64,000 nt of DNA from CALLPQ01 sp038531745 (GCA_038531745.1 JBCBBJ010000012.1:33744-97743), one strand, 5' to 3'; positions 1-9,093 are shown, counted from the stretch's first letter. Numbers and translations: made by a program. Notes: generated by a model not told the origin, from the letters alone.

Positions 1-1152
1 AAAAACCGGTTCATCCCGGATTCCAAAGGCCGCATTGTCACGGCGTTTCTGGAGAATTTTTTCCCGAAATATGTGGAATATGATTTTACCGCCGATCTGG
101 AGGATAAACTCGACGAAATCTCCGCAGGACAAGCCGACTGGAAAGACTTTCTCCACGCCTTCTGGCGCGAATTCCATGCGGCCGTCGAAGCAACCGGCGA
201 ATTGCGGATCACACAAGTTCTGGATGCGCTCAACGAATCCCTCGGCCCCCTGATCTTTCCGCCACGCGAAGATGGCAGCGATCCGCGCGTCTGCCCCCTG
301 TGTAATGAGGGGCAATTGTCGCTTAAGACGGGCCGGTTCGGCGCCTTTATCGGCTGCGCCAACTATCCCGACTGCAAATTTACCAAGCAGCTTTCCGCCG
401 CCGTAAAGGGCGAGGATGAACCCGCCGGCGACAAGGTTTTGGGCACAGACCCAGAGACGAACATTGATGTATTGCTCCGTGTGGGCCGGTTTGGGCCTTA
501 TATTCAGTTGGGTGAAGAGGATAAAGAAGCCAAAGAAAAACCCAAACGCGCCGGGATCCCCAAAGGCTGGGACGCCAGTGCCGTGGACCTGGAGCAGGCC
601 CTCAAACTGCTGTCACTCCCCCGCGAGGTCGGTCCGCATCCGGAAGATAATGAGATGATTGAGGCCGGGCTCGGCCGCTATGGACCCTTTGTCAAACACG
701 GCAAAATCTATGCGAATCTCCCCTCGGTGGAAGATGTGTTTGAAGTGGGCCTCAACCGCGCCATCTCCCTCATCGCGGAAAAAAAAGCCAATCCGGGCCG
801 CGGACGCGGCCAAGCGGCCAAACCTTTGCGCGAATTGGGTAATCACCCCGATAGCGGCGACCCAGTCAACATCATGGATGGGCGCTATGGCCCCTATGTG
901 AAACACCAGAAAATCAACGCAACAATCCCCGCCGGTACGGAGATTGAGCATGTGACGCTCGAACAGGCACTAGAGCTGATTGCTGCGAAGGAAAAGAAAG
1001 CGCCGAAGAAGAAGGCTGCTAAGAAAAAGGCGACAAAGAAGAAAGCCACGAAGAAAAAGACGGCTAAAAAGACAACCAAGAAGGCCACAAAAAAGACGGC
1101 CAAGAAAGCGACAAAAAAAGCGGTGAAAAAGACAGGCGACCAGGGGGAGTAG
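1..1152 (+). CDS. topA: DNA topoisomerase I, C-terminal part (5' end outside window)
   Basis: Reading frame 1 is open from the first base to a TAG at 1150. Type IA topoisomerase relaxes negative supercoils; only the C-terminal third is present, so the active-site tyrosine is off the window. Visible are a four-cysteine zinc ribbon near 290-375 (CPLC...CANYPDC) followed by three topoisomerase C-terminal repeats, each with a GR(F/Y)G(P)(Y/F) core (near 484, 673 and 880). The last 55 or so residues (985-1146) are almost only Lys, Ala and Thr, like a histone-H1 tail, which is a known variation of alphaproteobacterial TopA and probably binds DNA. Identification rests on the motifs and their order. 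Confidence 0.95.
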   Translation, partial: KNRFIPDSKGRIVTAFLENFFPKYVEYDFTADLEDKLDEISAGQADWKDFLHAFWREFHAAVEATGELRITQVLDALNESLGPLIFPPREDGSDPRVCPLCNEGQLSLKTGRFGAFIGCANYPDCKFTKQLSAAVKGEDEPAGDKVLGTDPETNIDVLLRVGRFGPYIQLGEEDKEAKEKPKRAGIPKGWDASAVDLEQALKLLSLPREVGPHPEDNEMIEAGLGRYGPFVKHGKIYANLPSVEDVFEVGLNRAISLIAEKKANPGRGRGQAAKPLRELGNHPDSGDPVNIMDGRYGPYVKHQKINATIPAGTEIEHVTLEQALELIAAKEKKAPKKKAAKKKATKKKATKKKTAKKTTKKATKKTAKKATKKAVKKTGDQGE

Positions 1153-1209
1153 AAAAGTCAGACGACTGAACAAGGAGTCCCCGGATCAAATCCGTGGGCC
1201 CTGAAACCG

Positions 1210-2340
1210 TTAACGGTCAAACAGCCGGAACTGACGGATGATATGGAAACCGGCACGGAATTGATTGCGTGATCCGAGATCAGCAATGATCGGCGTATCG
1301 GCAACATTACCGACAACGAGGTCATAGGTCACATATGGATTGACCGACCATTTGCGCCCAAGATTGATATAGCCGTTCAAGCTGCCGCCAATATTGCGAA
1401 TGCCAGACCGCGCATCAAATTCATTAAGGCCGGAGGCGAGCGATTGTTCCGGCGTGACACTAAAGAATGCGTCGGCGTAATCATCGCCGATCCACGTTGC
1501 CTGGGCGGAAACCGATGACGAAAACCGGCCTCGGCGGAACAAAAGAGCCGTGCCGAACGCATCGACGATGAGGCCGCGATGGCCGGTGCGCAGACCCTTC
1601 CGCACTTTGAATCGCACATTGAACCGGTCCACAAAGGTGGTGGAAACAAACCCGCCCAATTCGAAGGTTGTGCCCACGGTGCCAAGGCCGGTTAAGGCGG
1701 GATTGTCGTCCTCGCTTCGCTCCCCCACAATACGGATTGAAGGACCCAAACTAAAGCCGGAAAAACCAAAGAGGGCGAGATCGGCGCCGTCATCGTCAAA
1801 GAAGACGAAATTGCGGACCCGTAAAAATACCTGCGGGTCCGCGTCAAAGATGTAATCGTCAGAGCCAAAATAATCCGGCCGATAGACCGGCCCCACACCA
1901 AGGCTAAGGTCGGTCTGTGACGGGGTCAGTAGGGTCAAGATGCCGGTAAACGCATTGTCGTCATTTTCGTCAGCGTTTTCATCATCGATATATTCCGGCT
2001 CATCGTCGTCAAACCGGCTGCTATCGCGGCGCCTGCGGGCGAACATGGGCGTTAATCGCGGCTCGTCGATATTCTGGCGCGAGCGCGGCGCGAGCGGTTG
2101 GCCCTGTTGCGGGGGCCGGTCCTCATCATCGGCGCTTTCTTCCGCCTGCGTTTGCTGCTTCGTTTGCGGCTGGGCCATTGCGCTTAGCGGCGCGATGAGC
2201 GGGGCCGCAAAACCGAGCGCCACGATGATGGCGAGAACCACCACATTGCGCAGCCGGCTGCCCTGATGATCATCACGACCCCAAGCCCGGAAAATCGAAG
2301 ATGAAAACACGCCCTCGCCTCGAAACTTCACACTCGTCAC
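1210..2340 (-). CDS. MipA/OmpV family outer membrane protein
   Basis: Probable outer-membrane beta-barrel of the MipA/OmpV family (MltA-interacting or scaffold-like). The chain has a hydrophobic signal segment ending in an SAMA-Q type cleavage site, then an acidic, low-complexity periplasmic region rich in D/E and R, then about 230 residues of alternating beta strands typical of the family (LSLGVGPVYRPDYFGSDDY) and an aromatic end (RQFRLFDR). No ATG precedes the signal peptide at a sensible distance, so I chose the GTG at 2340; GTG at 2331 is an alternative. A longer frame to 2610 would put rpsU's terminator inside the gene and is unlikely. It converges on topA. The exact ligand or partner is unknown. 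Confidence 0.75.
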   Translation of the reverse strand: MTSVKFRGEGVFSSSIFRAWGRDDHQGSRLRNVVVLAIIVALGFAAPLIAPLSAMAQPQTKQQTQAEESADDEDRPPQQGQPLAPRSRQNIDEPRLTPMFARRRRDSSRFDDDEPEYIDDENADENDDNAFTGILTLLTPSQTDLSLGVGPVYRPDYFGSDDYIFDADPQVFLRVRNFVFFDDDGADLALFGFSGFSLGPSIRIVGERSEDDNPALTGLGTVGTTFELGGFVSTTFVDRFNVRFKVRKGLRTGHRGLIVDAFGTALLFRRGRFSSSVSAQATWIGDDYADAFFSVTPEQSLASGLNEFDARSGIRNIGGSLNGYINLGRKWSVNPYVTYDLVVGNVADTPIIADLGSRNQFRAGFHIIRQFRLFDR

Positions 2341-2566
2341 CCTAACTCTGCCCACGCCGATACCAACGCCTTGCGCTTTGCTAACACCGTTTGCGCGAGA
2401 TTTTCGCCAAGAATAGTCCAAAAATGTGACCCGATTGTCGATCATTTTGGAAAGCTTGCATTTTTCCCGGCCCGCGTGACACGCGCACCACGCCTTTGTC
2501 CATGCAACCGGGTTCGGGTTAACAACGCCTTTCCAGATGAGCGGCCAATCAACGGAAAACGTGACC

Positions 2567-2605
2567 AAAAAAAAGCTCCGGGCCGCAGGGGCCGGAGCGT
2601 TTTTC
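2567..2605 (-). terminator. Rho-independent terminator of rpsU
   Basis: A 7-bp perfect stem, GCTCCGG (2575-2581) with CCGGAGC (2592-2598), is followed on the minus strand by eight T. On the plus strand it has five T, so it may also work weakly the other way. It lies about 50 bases after the rpsU stop. The rest of 2341-2655, between MipA and rpsU, shows nothing else I can support. Confidence 0.85.
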
Positions 2606-2655
2606 TTCATGATATCGCCAAACCAATGGTGGGGCGAAGACGCAAGGCGTTTGCG

Positions 2656-2865
2656 CTACAGCGCGCCCTCACGCTGCAGGCGCTTTCGCACAAGCTTGCG
2701 GGCCCGGCGCACCGCCTCAGCCTTTTGGCGTGCTTTTTTCTCGGAAGGTTTTTCGTAAAACTTCCGTCGTTTCATTTCGCGGAAGGTGCCTTCACGCTGC
2801 ATTTTTTTCTTCAGAGCGCGCAATGCCTGCTCGACATTATTATCGCGGACAAAAATCTGTACGAT
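2656..2865 (-). CDS. rpsU: 30S ribosomal protein S21, apparent ATC start
   Basis: Small-subunit protein S21: VQIFVRDNN then the basic helical core (ALRALKKKMQREG, EKPSEKKARQKAEAVRRA). Family members start M-V-Q-(V/I). Here the codon at the Met position is ATC (2865-2863). It is preceded by a strong ribosome site AAGGGAG (2881-2875) at nine bases. The nearest in-frame ATG is at 2892, adds nine residues and has no ribosome site. CTG at 2871 is too close to the ribosome site. I therefore place the start at the ATC, giving 69 residues. COQ9 lies one gene away, a common alphaproteobacterial arrangement. A base-call error in the start codon cannot be excluded. Confidence 0.88.
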   Translation of the reverse strand: MVQIFVRDNNVEQALRALKKKMQREGTFREMKRRKFYEKPSEKKARQKAEAVRRARKLVRKRLQREGAL

Positions 2866-3017
2866 GGTCAGGGTCTCCCTTGATCGTGGCATGGTCAATT
2901 GGTCGGCGGGCGCATCTGTCTCAGCACCCAAATGATTTGGAGCGCGGGCAATAGCAAACAGCCATGGGGGTGTCCATAGGCGGGCGTCAGAATAACCGAC
3001 TTTTCCGCGCGCTCCTA

Positions 3018-4286
3018 TCAGGCGCTTTTTGATGCCGTACGGGTCAGTTGGCGGCGGCGTAAACGCTGACTGACAACAACCATCACAGCGCTGATGGCAA
3101 AGCAGTAAACAGCCATACTGGCAATCTGATCCGGTAGGCTGATGCCCCGATCAATCAACGCCCCCGTGAGCCCGGGACCCACAGCCGTGGCCAGGACTAT
3201 GGCCGAGACGATCAACGCGCGCACCGCCCCCAGATGGTCCGTGCCATAAACCTCTGGCCAGAGCGCACCAACCAGCGTTGAGGAAAATCCGTAACTGACC
3301 CCCAGCAGGATCATGAATCCGAAAACAGCGGGCACGGTACCGCTCGCACTCAACACCAGACAGCTCAACCCCAGCGGCAGAAGAAAGAATGGCAAGATCG
3401 CCCGCGCACCAAATCGGTCGATCAGCCACCCATTGATCAGCGCAAACAGGACGGTGGTCAGCGCCATGACCGCCAAGGCCCGGGCAAAAAGGTCCCCTGG
3501 CCACCCGTAAAAACTCGCCAGATAATCCTGATGGAAGAATATTGTTGTACCGATAAATCCAGGCCCCAATGCGCCGAGCAGTAACACCCAGAATGCCCAG
3601 TCGCGCACCACCCGTGCCCGCGTCCAATGGGTGCCGTCATAACCCGGCACCGCACCGGCGTGGTTGCCGGGCCCCGCTGTGGGCGCGGCCCTGTTTACCG
3701 GCGCTGAAGGGGTGCGCGGTTTGGCATAGGCCCAAACGCCCAGGGGCAACCCCACAAAAATCAGGAAGATGCCCGCCGCAAGCCAGCCCGCCTGATACCC
3801 AAAGCCGAAAGCAAGGCCGGAAAATGCCAGCGGCAATGTGGCTTCGCCAAGCTGGTGGCCAAGCACAACAACCGAAACGGCACGCCCCCGCTGGGCTGAA
3901 AACCAGCGCCCGGTTGCCGTTAGCGCCAAATGGGTCATCATCCCCTGACCCATAAGACGCAACACAAAGAGCGCCAGCCCGAGAACCAGAACCGACGGCG
4001 CATAGGCCGCCACCACGCACGCAGCCGCCAGGATAGGCGTAATCACCAGGAGGACGCGGTGCTCGGCGATCACGTCAACGCTTTTGCCGATGAAGGGCAA
4101 CGATACCGCACTGGCGAGCGTTGCCAGCATATAGACAAGACCAAAATCGCCATGGCTAAGGTCAAACCGGGCTTGCCATTCGGCAACGGACGCCGAAATA
4201 AAAAAAGTCTGACCGAAGCTGGATAGGAAGGTCAGGAACAGACCGCCAAAAATCCACCGGGCATTTGTGCGAAGAAACGTCACCAT
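3018..4286 (-). CDS. MFS transporter
   Basis: Twelve-helix major facilitator permease of about 422 residues. It has the usual two six-helix halves separated by a polar loop near residues 195-225 (rich in P, A, G, then RARVVRDWAFWVLL). The pattern (SHGDFGLVYMLATLASA, GQGMMTHLALTATGRWF) is that of small-organic-anion/oxalate-formate-like MFS members, but the substrate cannot be read from the sequence. I chose the ATG at 4286; the upstream frame only gains a TTG at 4349 without a ribosome site. It is divergent from COQ9 and sits between rpsU and COQ9, which are more often adjacent, so it may be an insertion into that neighbourhood. Confidence 0.85.
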   Translation of the reverse strand: MVTFLRTNARWIFGGLFLTFLSSFGQTFFISASVAEWQARFDLSHGDFGLVYMLATLASAVSLPFIGKSVDVIAEHRVLLVITPILAAACVVAAYAPSVLVLGLALFVLRLMGQGMMTHLALTATGRWFSAQRGRAVSVVVLGHQLGEATLPLAFSGLAFGFGYQAGWLAAGIFLIFVGLPLGVWAYAKPRTPSAPVNRAAPTAGPGNHAGAVPGYDGTHWTRARVVRDWAFWVLLLGALGPGFIGTTIFFHQDYLASFYGWPGDLFARALAVMALTTVLFALINGWLIDRFGARAILPFFLLPLGLSCLVLSASGTVPAVFGFMILLGVSYGFSSTLVGALWPEVYGTDHLGAVRALIVSAIVLATAVGPGLTGALIDRGISLPDQIASMAVYCFAISAVMVVVSQRLRRRQLTRTASKSA

Positions 4287-4374
4287 GGCCCGGGGTGTAT
4301 CAAAGCCCGGGCGCGTTGTATCGTTCGAATGAAGATTTGATGGCGGCAATACGCGAGAAAAAGAGGATCAACCG

Positions 4375-5103
4375 ATGACGCAAGATAAGGAGACGAACCC
4401 GGCAGCGCGTGTTCTCCAGCGTTTGCGTGCGCGCACCGATCAGTATGAGGAAACCCGCCGTAAGGTCTTTACCATGATGGTCAAGGCTGTCCCGTTTGAT
4501 GGCTGGACAATATTGGCCCTGCGCGAAGCGGCGGAAAACGCAGGGGTCTCCGCCACGATGATCGCGCTTATTTTTCCTGGCGGGGTGCGTGACGCGATTG
4601 ATCTGTTTGCGGAAGATGCAGACATTGCCATGCTGGAAGCAATGGCGAACGATGAATTTGCAACGATGAAAATTCGCGAGAAAGTCGCGTTTGCCGTGCG
4701 TGCGCGTCTTGATCATCTGGCACCCCACAAGGAAGCCGCGCGGCGCGCCGCCGCAACCCTCGCCCTACCGCCCTATGCCGCCACCGGGGCGCGGCTTATC
4801 TGGCGCACCGCAGATCATATCTGGAGCGGTCTTGGCGATGCGTCTACGGATTATAATTACTACACCAAGCGTGCCACACTAAGCGCCGTATGGACATCCG
4901 TTTTTACATGCTGGCTTGGTGATGACAGCGACGATCAGGCGCGCACCGAGGCATTTCTTGATCAGCGCATCGAAAATGTGATGCAGATCGAAAAAGCAAA
5001 AAAGCAATGGCGTGATTTGAACATTGATCCGGGCAAATTTATTAATGACCAGCTGATCCCCGGTTTGGCACGTCTACGGTATGGCCGCGGTGGATCGACC
5101 TAA
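4375..5103 (+). CDS. COQ9 family protein (ubiquinone biosynthesis)
   Basis: COQ9-type lipid-binding accessory factor for ubiquinone synthesis; in eukaryotes it presents the intermediate to the COQ7 hydroxylase. The 242-residue helical protein shows the TetR-like N-terminal fold and the C-terminal COQ9 domain (SALGLAF-like region replaced by TLALPPYAATGARLIWRTADHIWSGL; DASTDYNYYTKRATLSAVWTS). The D-x-NYYTKR-L segment is the strongest family signature. ATG at 4375 has the ribosome site AGAGG eight bases upstream. It is divergent from the MFS gene, with rpsU nearby. The stop is followed at once by a dispersed repeat. Confidence 0.88.
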   Translation: MTQDKETNPAARVLQRLRARTDQYEETRRKVFTMMVKAVPFDGWTILALREAAENAGVSATMIALIFPGGVRDAIDLFAEDADIAMLEAMANDEFATMKIREKVAFAVRARLDHLAPHKEAARRAAATLALPPYAATGARLIWRTADHIWSGLGDASTDYNYYTKRATLSAVWTSVFTCWLGDDSDDQARTEAFLDQRIENVMQIEKAKKQWRDLNIDPGKFINDQLIPGLARLRYGRGGST

Positions 5104-5182
5104 GAGCACAACCGAAAAATCTATTTTCGTCGTCTGCAAACGCGTTTTTCTGCGCTTCCCGTGATTACGTACTCTACGCGCC
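5104..5182 (+). repeat. Dispersed repeat family A, copy 1
   Basis: Starts right after the COQ9 stop. The first 50 or so bases (core ACCGAAAAATCTATTTTCG, then GCAAACGCGTTTTT) match the reverse complement of 14461-14518 with only a few differences; the 3' part is more diverged. Confidence 0.75.
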
Positions 5183-5186
5183 GCAC

Positions 5187-5259
5187 AGTGGCTTGACCAT
5201 GGGGTCTACGGCGTGACCGCCAAGGCGATCTGCCCATAAATCTCAGTAGACAGTGCACC
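5187..5259 (+). repeat. Palindromic intergenic repeat family B, degenerate copy 1
   Basis: Resembles the left two thirds of the 102-bp element at 16501-16602 (GTGGCTTGACCA..., ...AAGGCGATCT..., ...CTCAGTAGA). The right-hand palindrome is lost. It lies in the convergent gap between COQ9 and purK. Nothing else is seen in 5104-5294. Confidence 0.6.
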
Positions 5260-5294
5260 GCGCCCCCCATACACAGCGTGGACACTCGCAATTC

Positions 5295-6425
5295 TTATGC
5301 GCTCACCATTGTCACATGACCCATTTTGCGGCCTGGTCTGATCTGTTGCTTCCCATAAAGATTAACCAGCACATTCGGGGTGGCCAGATGGTTTTGCCAG
5401 GCCGTCACCTCGTCGCCGATGAGATTTTCCATACGCGCATCGCTGTGGCGGGTGGTATCGCCCAAGGGCCAACCGGCCACTGCGCGGATATGTTGTTCAA
5501 ATTGCGAAATGGTGCAGGCCGCTTCCGTCCAGTGACCTGAATTATGCACGCGCGGGGCAAACTCATTGATCATGAGCGTGTTGTCGGCAAGCACAAAAAA
5601 CTCAACGCCAACAACACCCACATAGTCGAGCGCCTCAAGCATCGTGTGGGTCATGGCTTTGGCGTCATTGATCACTGCGAGGGGGACCGGCGCGGGGACG
5701 GTGGACCGCCACAAAATGCCGTTGCGATGGTCATTTTTTGGTGGGTCATACATGGCAATCGGTGCCGGCCCTGTGGCATCAGGTGCCACCCCGCGTGCGG
5801 CGATCACGGATATCTCGCACTGGAAAGGCACCAATGCTTCAAGGATTGACGGGCGCGCGCCCACCTCCGCCCAGGCATGGTTGATCGCGGCATCCCATGT
5901 CCGGTCAAGATTGTCCGTATCGGTCCCAATGCGGGTCTGGCCTTTGCCGTCATACCCAAGACGCCGGGTTTTCAAAATCGCGGGGGTGCCGGTCACCGCA
6001 AGACCGGCGCGCAAATCCTCCAGACTGTCCACCGCATAGAATTCTGGTGTCTTGCCGCCAAGGCTGCGCACGAATTCTTTTTCTTTCAAGCGGTCTTGGG
6101 CAATGCTGAGCGGCGTCGCGCCGGGGGCCACACGCGCCCCGAGACGGGTCAGGCATGCAACGCTGGCTGCGGGTACATTTTCAAACTCATAGGTCACAAC
6201 ATTGGCCGCCGCCGCAAGGGTGGCCAAACCAGCCTCGTCTTCGTAATCGGCAATGATATGCTGATCGGCGGTGATCGCCGCCGGGCAGTTTTCATCGGGA
6301 CACAGAATAACGGGCCGTAACCCCAGTCTTATGGCCGCCATGGCCAACATCCGGCCCAGTTGCCCGCCGCCCAATATGCCAATTCGGTCATTGGGGTTGA
6401 GGATGGTGGCATCGGACGCCGTCAT
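5295..6425 (-). CDS. purK: 5-(carboxyamino)imidazole ribonucleotide synthase
   Basis: ATP-grasp enzyme that carboxylates AIR to N5-CAIR in purine synthesis. It has the N-terminal Rossmann-like motif (IGILGGGQLGRMLA), the ATP-grasp core (ILKTRRLGYDGKGQ) and the C-terminal family signature (NEFAPRVHNSGHWTEAAC, RAVAGWPLGD). Length 376 matches the family. Its ATG (6425) overlaps the purE stop by four bases (ATGA), so translation is coupled and the two run as a purEK operon. Confidence 0.97.
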   Translation of the reverse strand: MTASDATILNPNDRIGILGGGQLGRMLAMAAIRLGLRPVILCPDENCPAAITADQHIIADYEDEAGLATLAAAANVVTYEFENVPAASVACLTRLGARVAPGATPLSIAQDRLKEKEFVRSLGGKTPEFYAVDSLEDLRAGLAVTGTPAILKTRRLGYDGKGQTRIGTDTDNLDRTWDAAINHAWAEVGARPSILEALVPFQCEISVIAARGVAPDATGPAPIAMYDPPKNDHRNGILWRSTVPAPVPLAVINDAKAMTHTMLEALDYVGVVGVEFFVLADNTLMINEFAPRVHNSGHWTEAACTISQFEQHIRAVAGWPLGDTTRHSDARMENLIGDEVTAWQNHLATPNVLVNLYGKQQIRPGRKMGHVTMVSA

Positions 6426-6928
6426 GAGCGAACAACCTCTTGCGCGATTGCTTTGGTTTGGTCAGCACGCCATTTGTCAAGCCGCGCGGCCAATGCGGGG
6501 TCAAAAGCCGCGAGCATGGCCGCCGCCAAGAGCCCGGCATTCTGGGCACCGGCTTGGCCAATGGCGACGGTCGCCACAGGGATACCTTTTGGCATCTGGA
6601 CTATAGATAAAAGACTATCGAGCCCGTTGAGCGCGCGCGATTGCACCGGCACACCGATTACCGGCAAGGCCGTCATGGCCGCCGTCATTCCGGGCAGATG
6701 CGCCGCGCCGCCAGCGCCAGCGATAATCACTTTTAGCCCGCGGTCACGAGCACCAGACGCATAGGCATAAAGTCTGTCGGGGGTGCGATGGGCAGAGACG
6801 ATCTTTGTCTCATGGGTAATATGGAGGGTATCAAGAATATCTGCCGCCAGCTGCATGGTGGGCCAGTCGGATTGCGATCCCATGATGATGCCAACCAAGG
6901 GGCTTGGCGCGGGGGGGGTGTCGGTCAT
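6422..6928 (-). CDS. purE: N5-CAIR mutase
   Basis: Converts the PurK product N5-CAIR to CAIR. The class I PurE signature is intact: VGIIMGSQSDWPTM, SAHRTPDRL, and AGAGGAAHLPGMTAA. ATG at 6928 follows the ribosome site AAAGGGAG at six bases; the longer frame to 7006 lacks one. 168 residues, typical of class I. First gene of purEK; its promoter must lie in 6929-7100. Confidence 0.96.
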   Translation of the reverse strand: MTDTPPAPSPLVGIIMGSQSDWPTMQLAADILDTLHITHETKIVSAHRTPDRLYAYASGARDRGLKVIIAGAGGAAHLPGMTAAMTALPVIGVPVQSRALNGLDSLLSIVQMPKGIPVATVAIGQAGAQNAGLLAAAMLAAFDPALAARLDKWRADQTKAIAQEVVRS

Positions 6929-7394
6929 GCTGGCTCCCTTTGGGCGATCCCGGCGCCGCAGCGTCCTGGAAGGCGCGGCATAGCCCATGGCTTGCCGCTG
7001 GTGCAAGGGGCACTAACCCGGCGATGGTACAGGGAAAAAGATCAGCACGAATGAAGAGAAGGAAAGAAGAGACGCCAGGGTTGACAGGGGCGCTTGGGCT
7101 GACGTCTCTTCCCTTCGCGCGACGAGGCATGCACCTGCAGAGAAGGGGATGGGTGCGCGCCTTGTCGCGGTCTTAGGAATGATCGGCCAGCATCACGGTT
7201 TCAACGCCAATGCGATGAACGGTAAGAAGATTGCGCCGAATGGAGCACCTCACCGAACATCGGTGGGGCATCGGTTGACGCTGCAGCCCGTGCCAGCACA
7301 TTCGATGGTCGCACAGGCATTTTAGTGGTCACCAGCGCCGCCTTTTTGCTGCCGCAATCGGGGCGTCGTTTTAGGCACACTGCGAGGGAGCGTT
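6929..7394. other. Intergenic region upstream of purE and the GGDEF gene
   Basis: Divergent gap of 466 bases. The only structure noted is a 9-bp perfect inverted repeat, GAAGAGACG (7066-7074) with CGTCTCTTC (7103-7111), around a 28-base loop. A 48-codon frame at 7179-7325 looks non-coding. I see no purine riboswitch or tRNA. Confidence 0.4.
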
Positions 7395-8162
7395 ATGAAG
7401 ATCTCTTCCCGGCCCACCGATAATCGCGCTGTAAGCCGCCGAACCTCACCGGCCGAAGACACTGCCAATTCGGTCAATGACCCGGCGACGCGCACGCGTA
7501 GCCTGACGGCAACAACGACTGGTGAGGATATATTATCCATCGCCGGTATTCCGGCCAGCGAGTTGACCCCGCAAGTGCAAGCGGCGTTGCAAAAATTGAT
7601 GGCTGAAATCACCAGCCTGCGCCAATCGGTGGCGCAGCTGAAAGATCAGGTGAAGGCCGCGGAAACACAGGCCGACCAAGACCCCCTTTTGCCCGTTTTG
7701 AACCGTCGCGCGTTTATGCGTGATCTTGACCGCGCGCTTGCGTTTGCCCGGCGCTATGGAACGCGTGCCACCGTGGCTTTTATCGACGTGGACGGATTAA
7801 AAGGGATTAATGATCGCCATGGCCATGCGGCCGGTGACGCCGCCTTAAGCCATATGGTGACGACGATAAGCGATAATATTCGCAGCGGCGACAGCTTTGG
7901 GCGATTGGGCGGTGATGAGTTCGGCTTACTCCTGGTACAGACCGATGAGGCCTTGGCCGCCAAAAAAATGGAAAGCTTGTCACGCTGTGTCAGCCAATCG
8001 CCGGTGAAAGTCGATGACGCCATGGTGCAGGTGCAGATTTCCTTCGGTCTTTCGGCGCTCGCCTCGCAAGGTGCGGACACGCAACATACCGCTGAAACGC
8101 TGTTGGCCCTCGCCGATCAGCGGATGTATGAGCAAAAGAGCACGCGGTCCGTCACGCGATAA
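7395..8162 (+). CDS. Diguanylate cyclase (GGDEF domain)
   Basis: Makes cyclic di-GMP from two GTP. The first 80 residues are polar and carry no recognisable sensor domain; a short coiled coil (QAALQKLMAEITSLRQSVAQ) precedes the GGDEF domain at about residues 95-250. The active site LGGDEFG is intact near residue 172, with the substrate motif DVDGLKGINDRHGH upstream. There are no membrane segments, so it is cytoplasmic. Stop overlaps the convergent DUF465 gene by 11 bases. The RxxD inhibitory site is not evident. Confidence 0.92.
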   Translation: MKISSRPTDNRAVSRRTSPAEDTANSVNDPATRTRSLTATTTGEDILSIAGIPASELTPQVQAALQKLMAEITSLRQSVAQLKDQVKAAETQADQDPLLPVLNRRAFMRDLDRALAFARRYGTRATVAFIDVDGLKGINDRHGHAAGDAALSHMVTTISDNIRSGDSFGRLGGDEFGLLLVQTDEALAAKKMESLSRCVSQSPVKVDDAMVQVQISFGLSALASQGADTQHTAETLLALADQRMYEQKSTRSVTR

Positions 8163-8454
8163 TGTCAGGTTCAATCTGATCGCGTAGGCGCGTCATTTGA
8201 TCTTTGATCTGAAGTTTCTTTTTCTTCAACCGCGCAATGGTCAAGCTTTGGCGTACCGCCTGATCCTGGAGCGCGCCAATCGCCATATCAAGATCGCGGT
8301 GCTCTTCTTCCAAGGTGCCCAGCCGGATGCGTAACGCCTCATCATTGGCACCGATTTCCGGCGGCTCCTCGGGACTGAACACCGCCTTATCGATATCGCC
8401 AGCACCGTCGATGATGCTCAGCGCTGCCGGGGGGGCATCGTCCTTACCGCTCAT
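8152..8454 (-). CDS. DUF465 (YdcH-like) protein
   Basis: About 100 residues. The second half is the DUF465 coiled-coil hairpin (LEEEHRDLDMAIGAL, LTIARLKKKKLQIKDQM) and the first 40 residues are an unstructured acidic extension. The function of DUF465 is unknown; these are small helical cytoplasmic proteins abundant in Alphaproteobacteria. A second DUF465 gene is at 9421. It converges on the diguanylate cyclase with an 11-base overlap. Confidence 0.85.
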   Translation of the reverse strand: MSGKDDAPPAALSIIDGAGDIDKAVFSPEEPPEIGANDEALRIRLGTLEEEHRDLDMAIGALQDQAVRQSLTIARLKKKKLQIKDQMTRLRDQIEPDIIA

Positions 8455-8487
8455 GGTTGACCCTCATTCGGACCCCTGCTTTGGCGT

Positions 8488-9093
8488 TCATGTCCCATGG
8501 AAAATTTCCTGCAAGACCCGTTCAACGGGCGTAACGGAAAATCCGTGCACCCTCACCGCATTGATCTCCGCCAAATACGCCATGACGTTCCGCCGGGCAA
8601 TATCGATCGCCTGTCCCTGCAAGGATGATAGGAATGCCGTCTCCACAGGATGCTGGACAAAGGCCATGACCGGCGCATTGCTGGCCACCAGCTTCGCGAG
8701 CATGCCAAGCTCAAGTCTTTCCGCAGCAAGCTCAATCGCTATTATGTCTCCATAGAGGCTGTCAGCGGCGTGGGCGCGAAACCGTTCGGGCATGGCGCGG
8801 ACGCCGCGCCGGGCATCGCGCAAGGCGGCCGTCACATGACCCGACCATTGATTGGCAATTTCCACGGCGTTGAGGATTTCAACCCGCTGGAGCGCTTGAC
8901 CCGCCGCCCCGCACCACGCACACCACAAGATAATATTGACGTGCACGCCAAACCGATCCTGCACATCAATCAGCACGGTCTTGGCCGCGCCGCGCCCATA
9001 AGCCATCGATGCCCACGCCCACAGATGATCATCAGTCTTGGTCAATACAGTCACCGTTTGTTGTGGGCGCTCAACGTGCGCGATCCGGGTCAT
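8488..9093 (-). CDS. TIGR02444 family protein
   Basis: Uncharacterised protein family. The N-terminal signature LWAWASMAYGRG...LIDVQDRFGVHVNIILWCAWCG matches the family pattern of L-W-D-(W/F) followed by V-N-hydrophobic-L-W-C-x-W. About 201 residues, soluble and mostly helical. ATG at 9093 has a GGTGGA-type ribosome site at eight bases; the longer frame starts with GTG at 9105. It is upstream of and parallel to the DUF465 gene at 8152-8454, 33 bases apart, perhaps an operon. Confidence 0.75.
   Translation of the reverse strand: MTRIAHVERPQQTVTVLTKTDDHLWAWASMAYGRGAAKTVLIDVQDRFGVHVNIILWCAWCGAAGQALQRVEILNAVEIANQWSGHVTAALRDARRGVRAMPERFRAHAADSLYGDIIAIELAAERLELGMLAKLVASNAPVMAFVQHPVETAFLSSLQGQAIDIARRNVMAYLAEINAVRVHGFSVTPVERVLQEIFHGT

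Noticed and set aside
894..1173. Long minus-strand frames rich in Phe, Leu and Val opposite the topA tail
   Set aside because: They are the antisense image of the Lys/Ala-rich topA tail, with no ribosome site.
4287..4349. Extension of the MFS gene to a TTG
   Set aside because: No ribosome site; ATG 4286 begins just before the first helix.
7179..7325. A 48-codon plus-strand frame upstream of the GGDEF gene
   Set aside because: Weak start context and no recognisable protein features; composition unremarkable.
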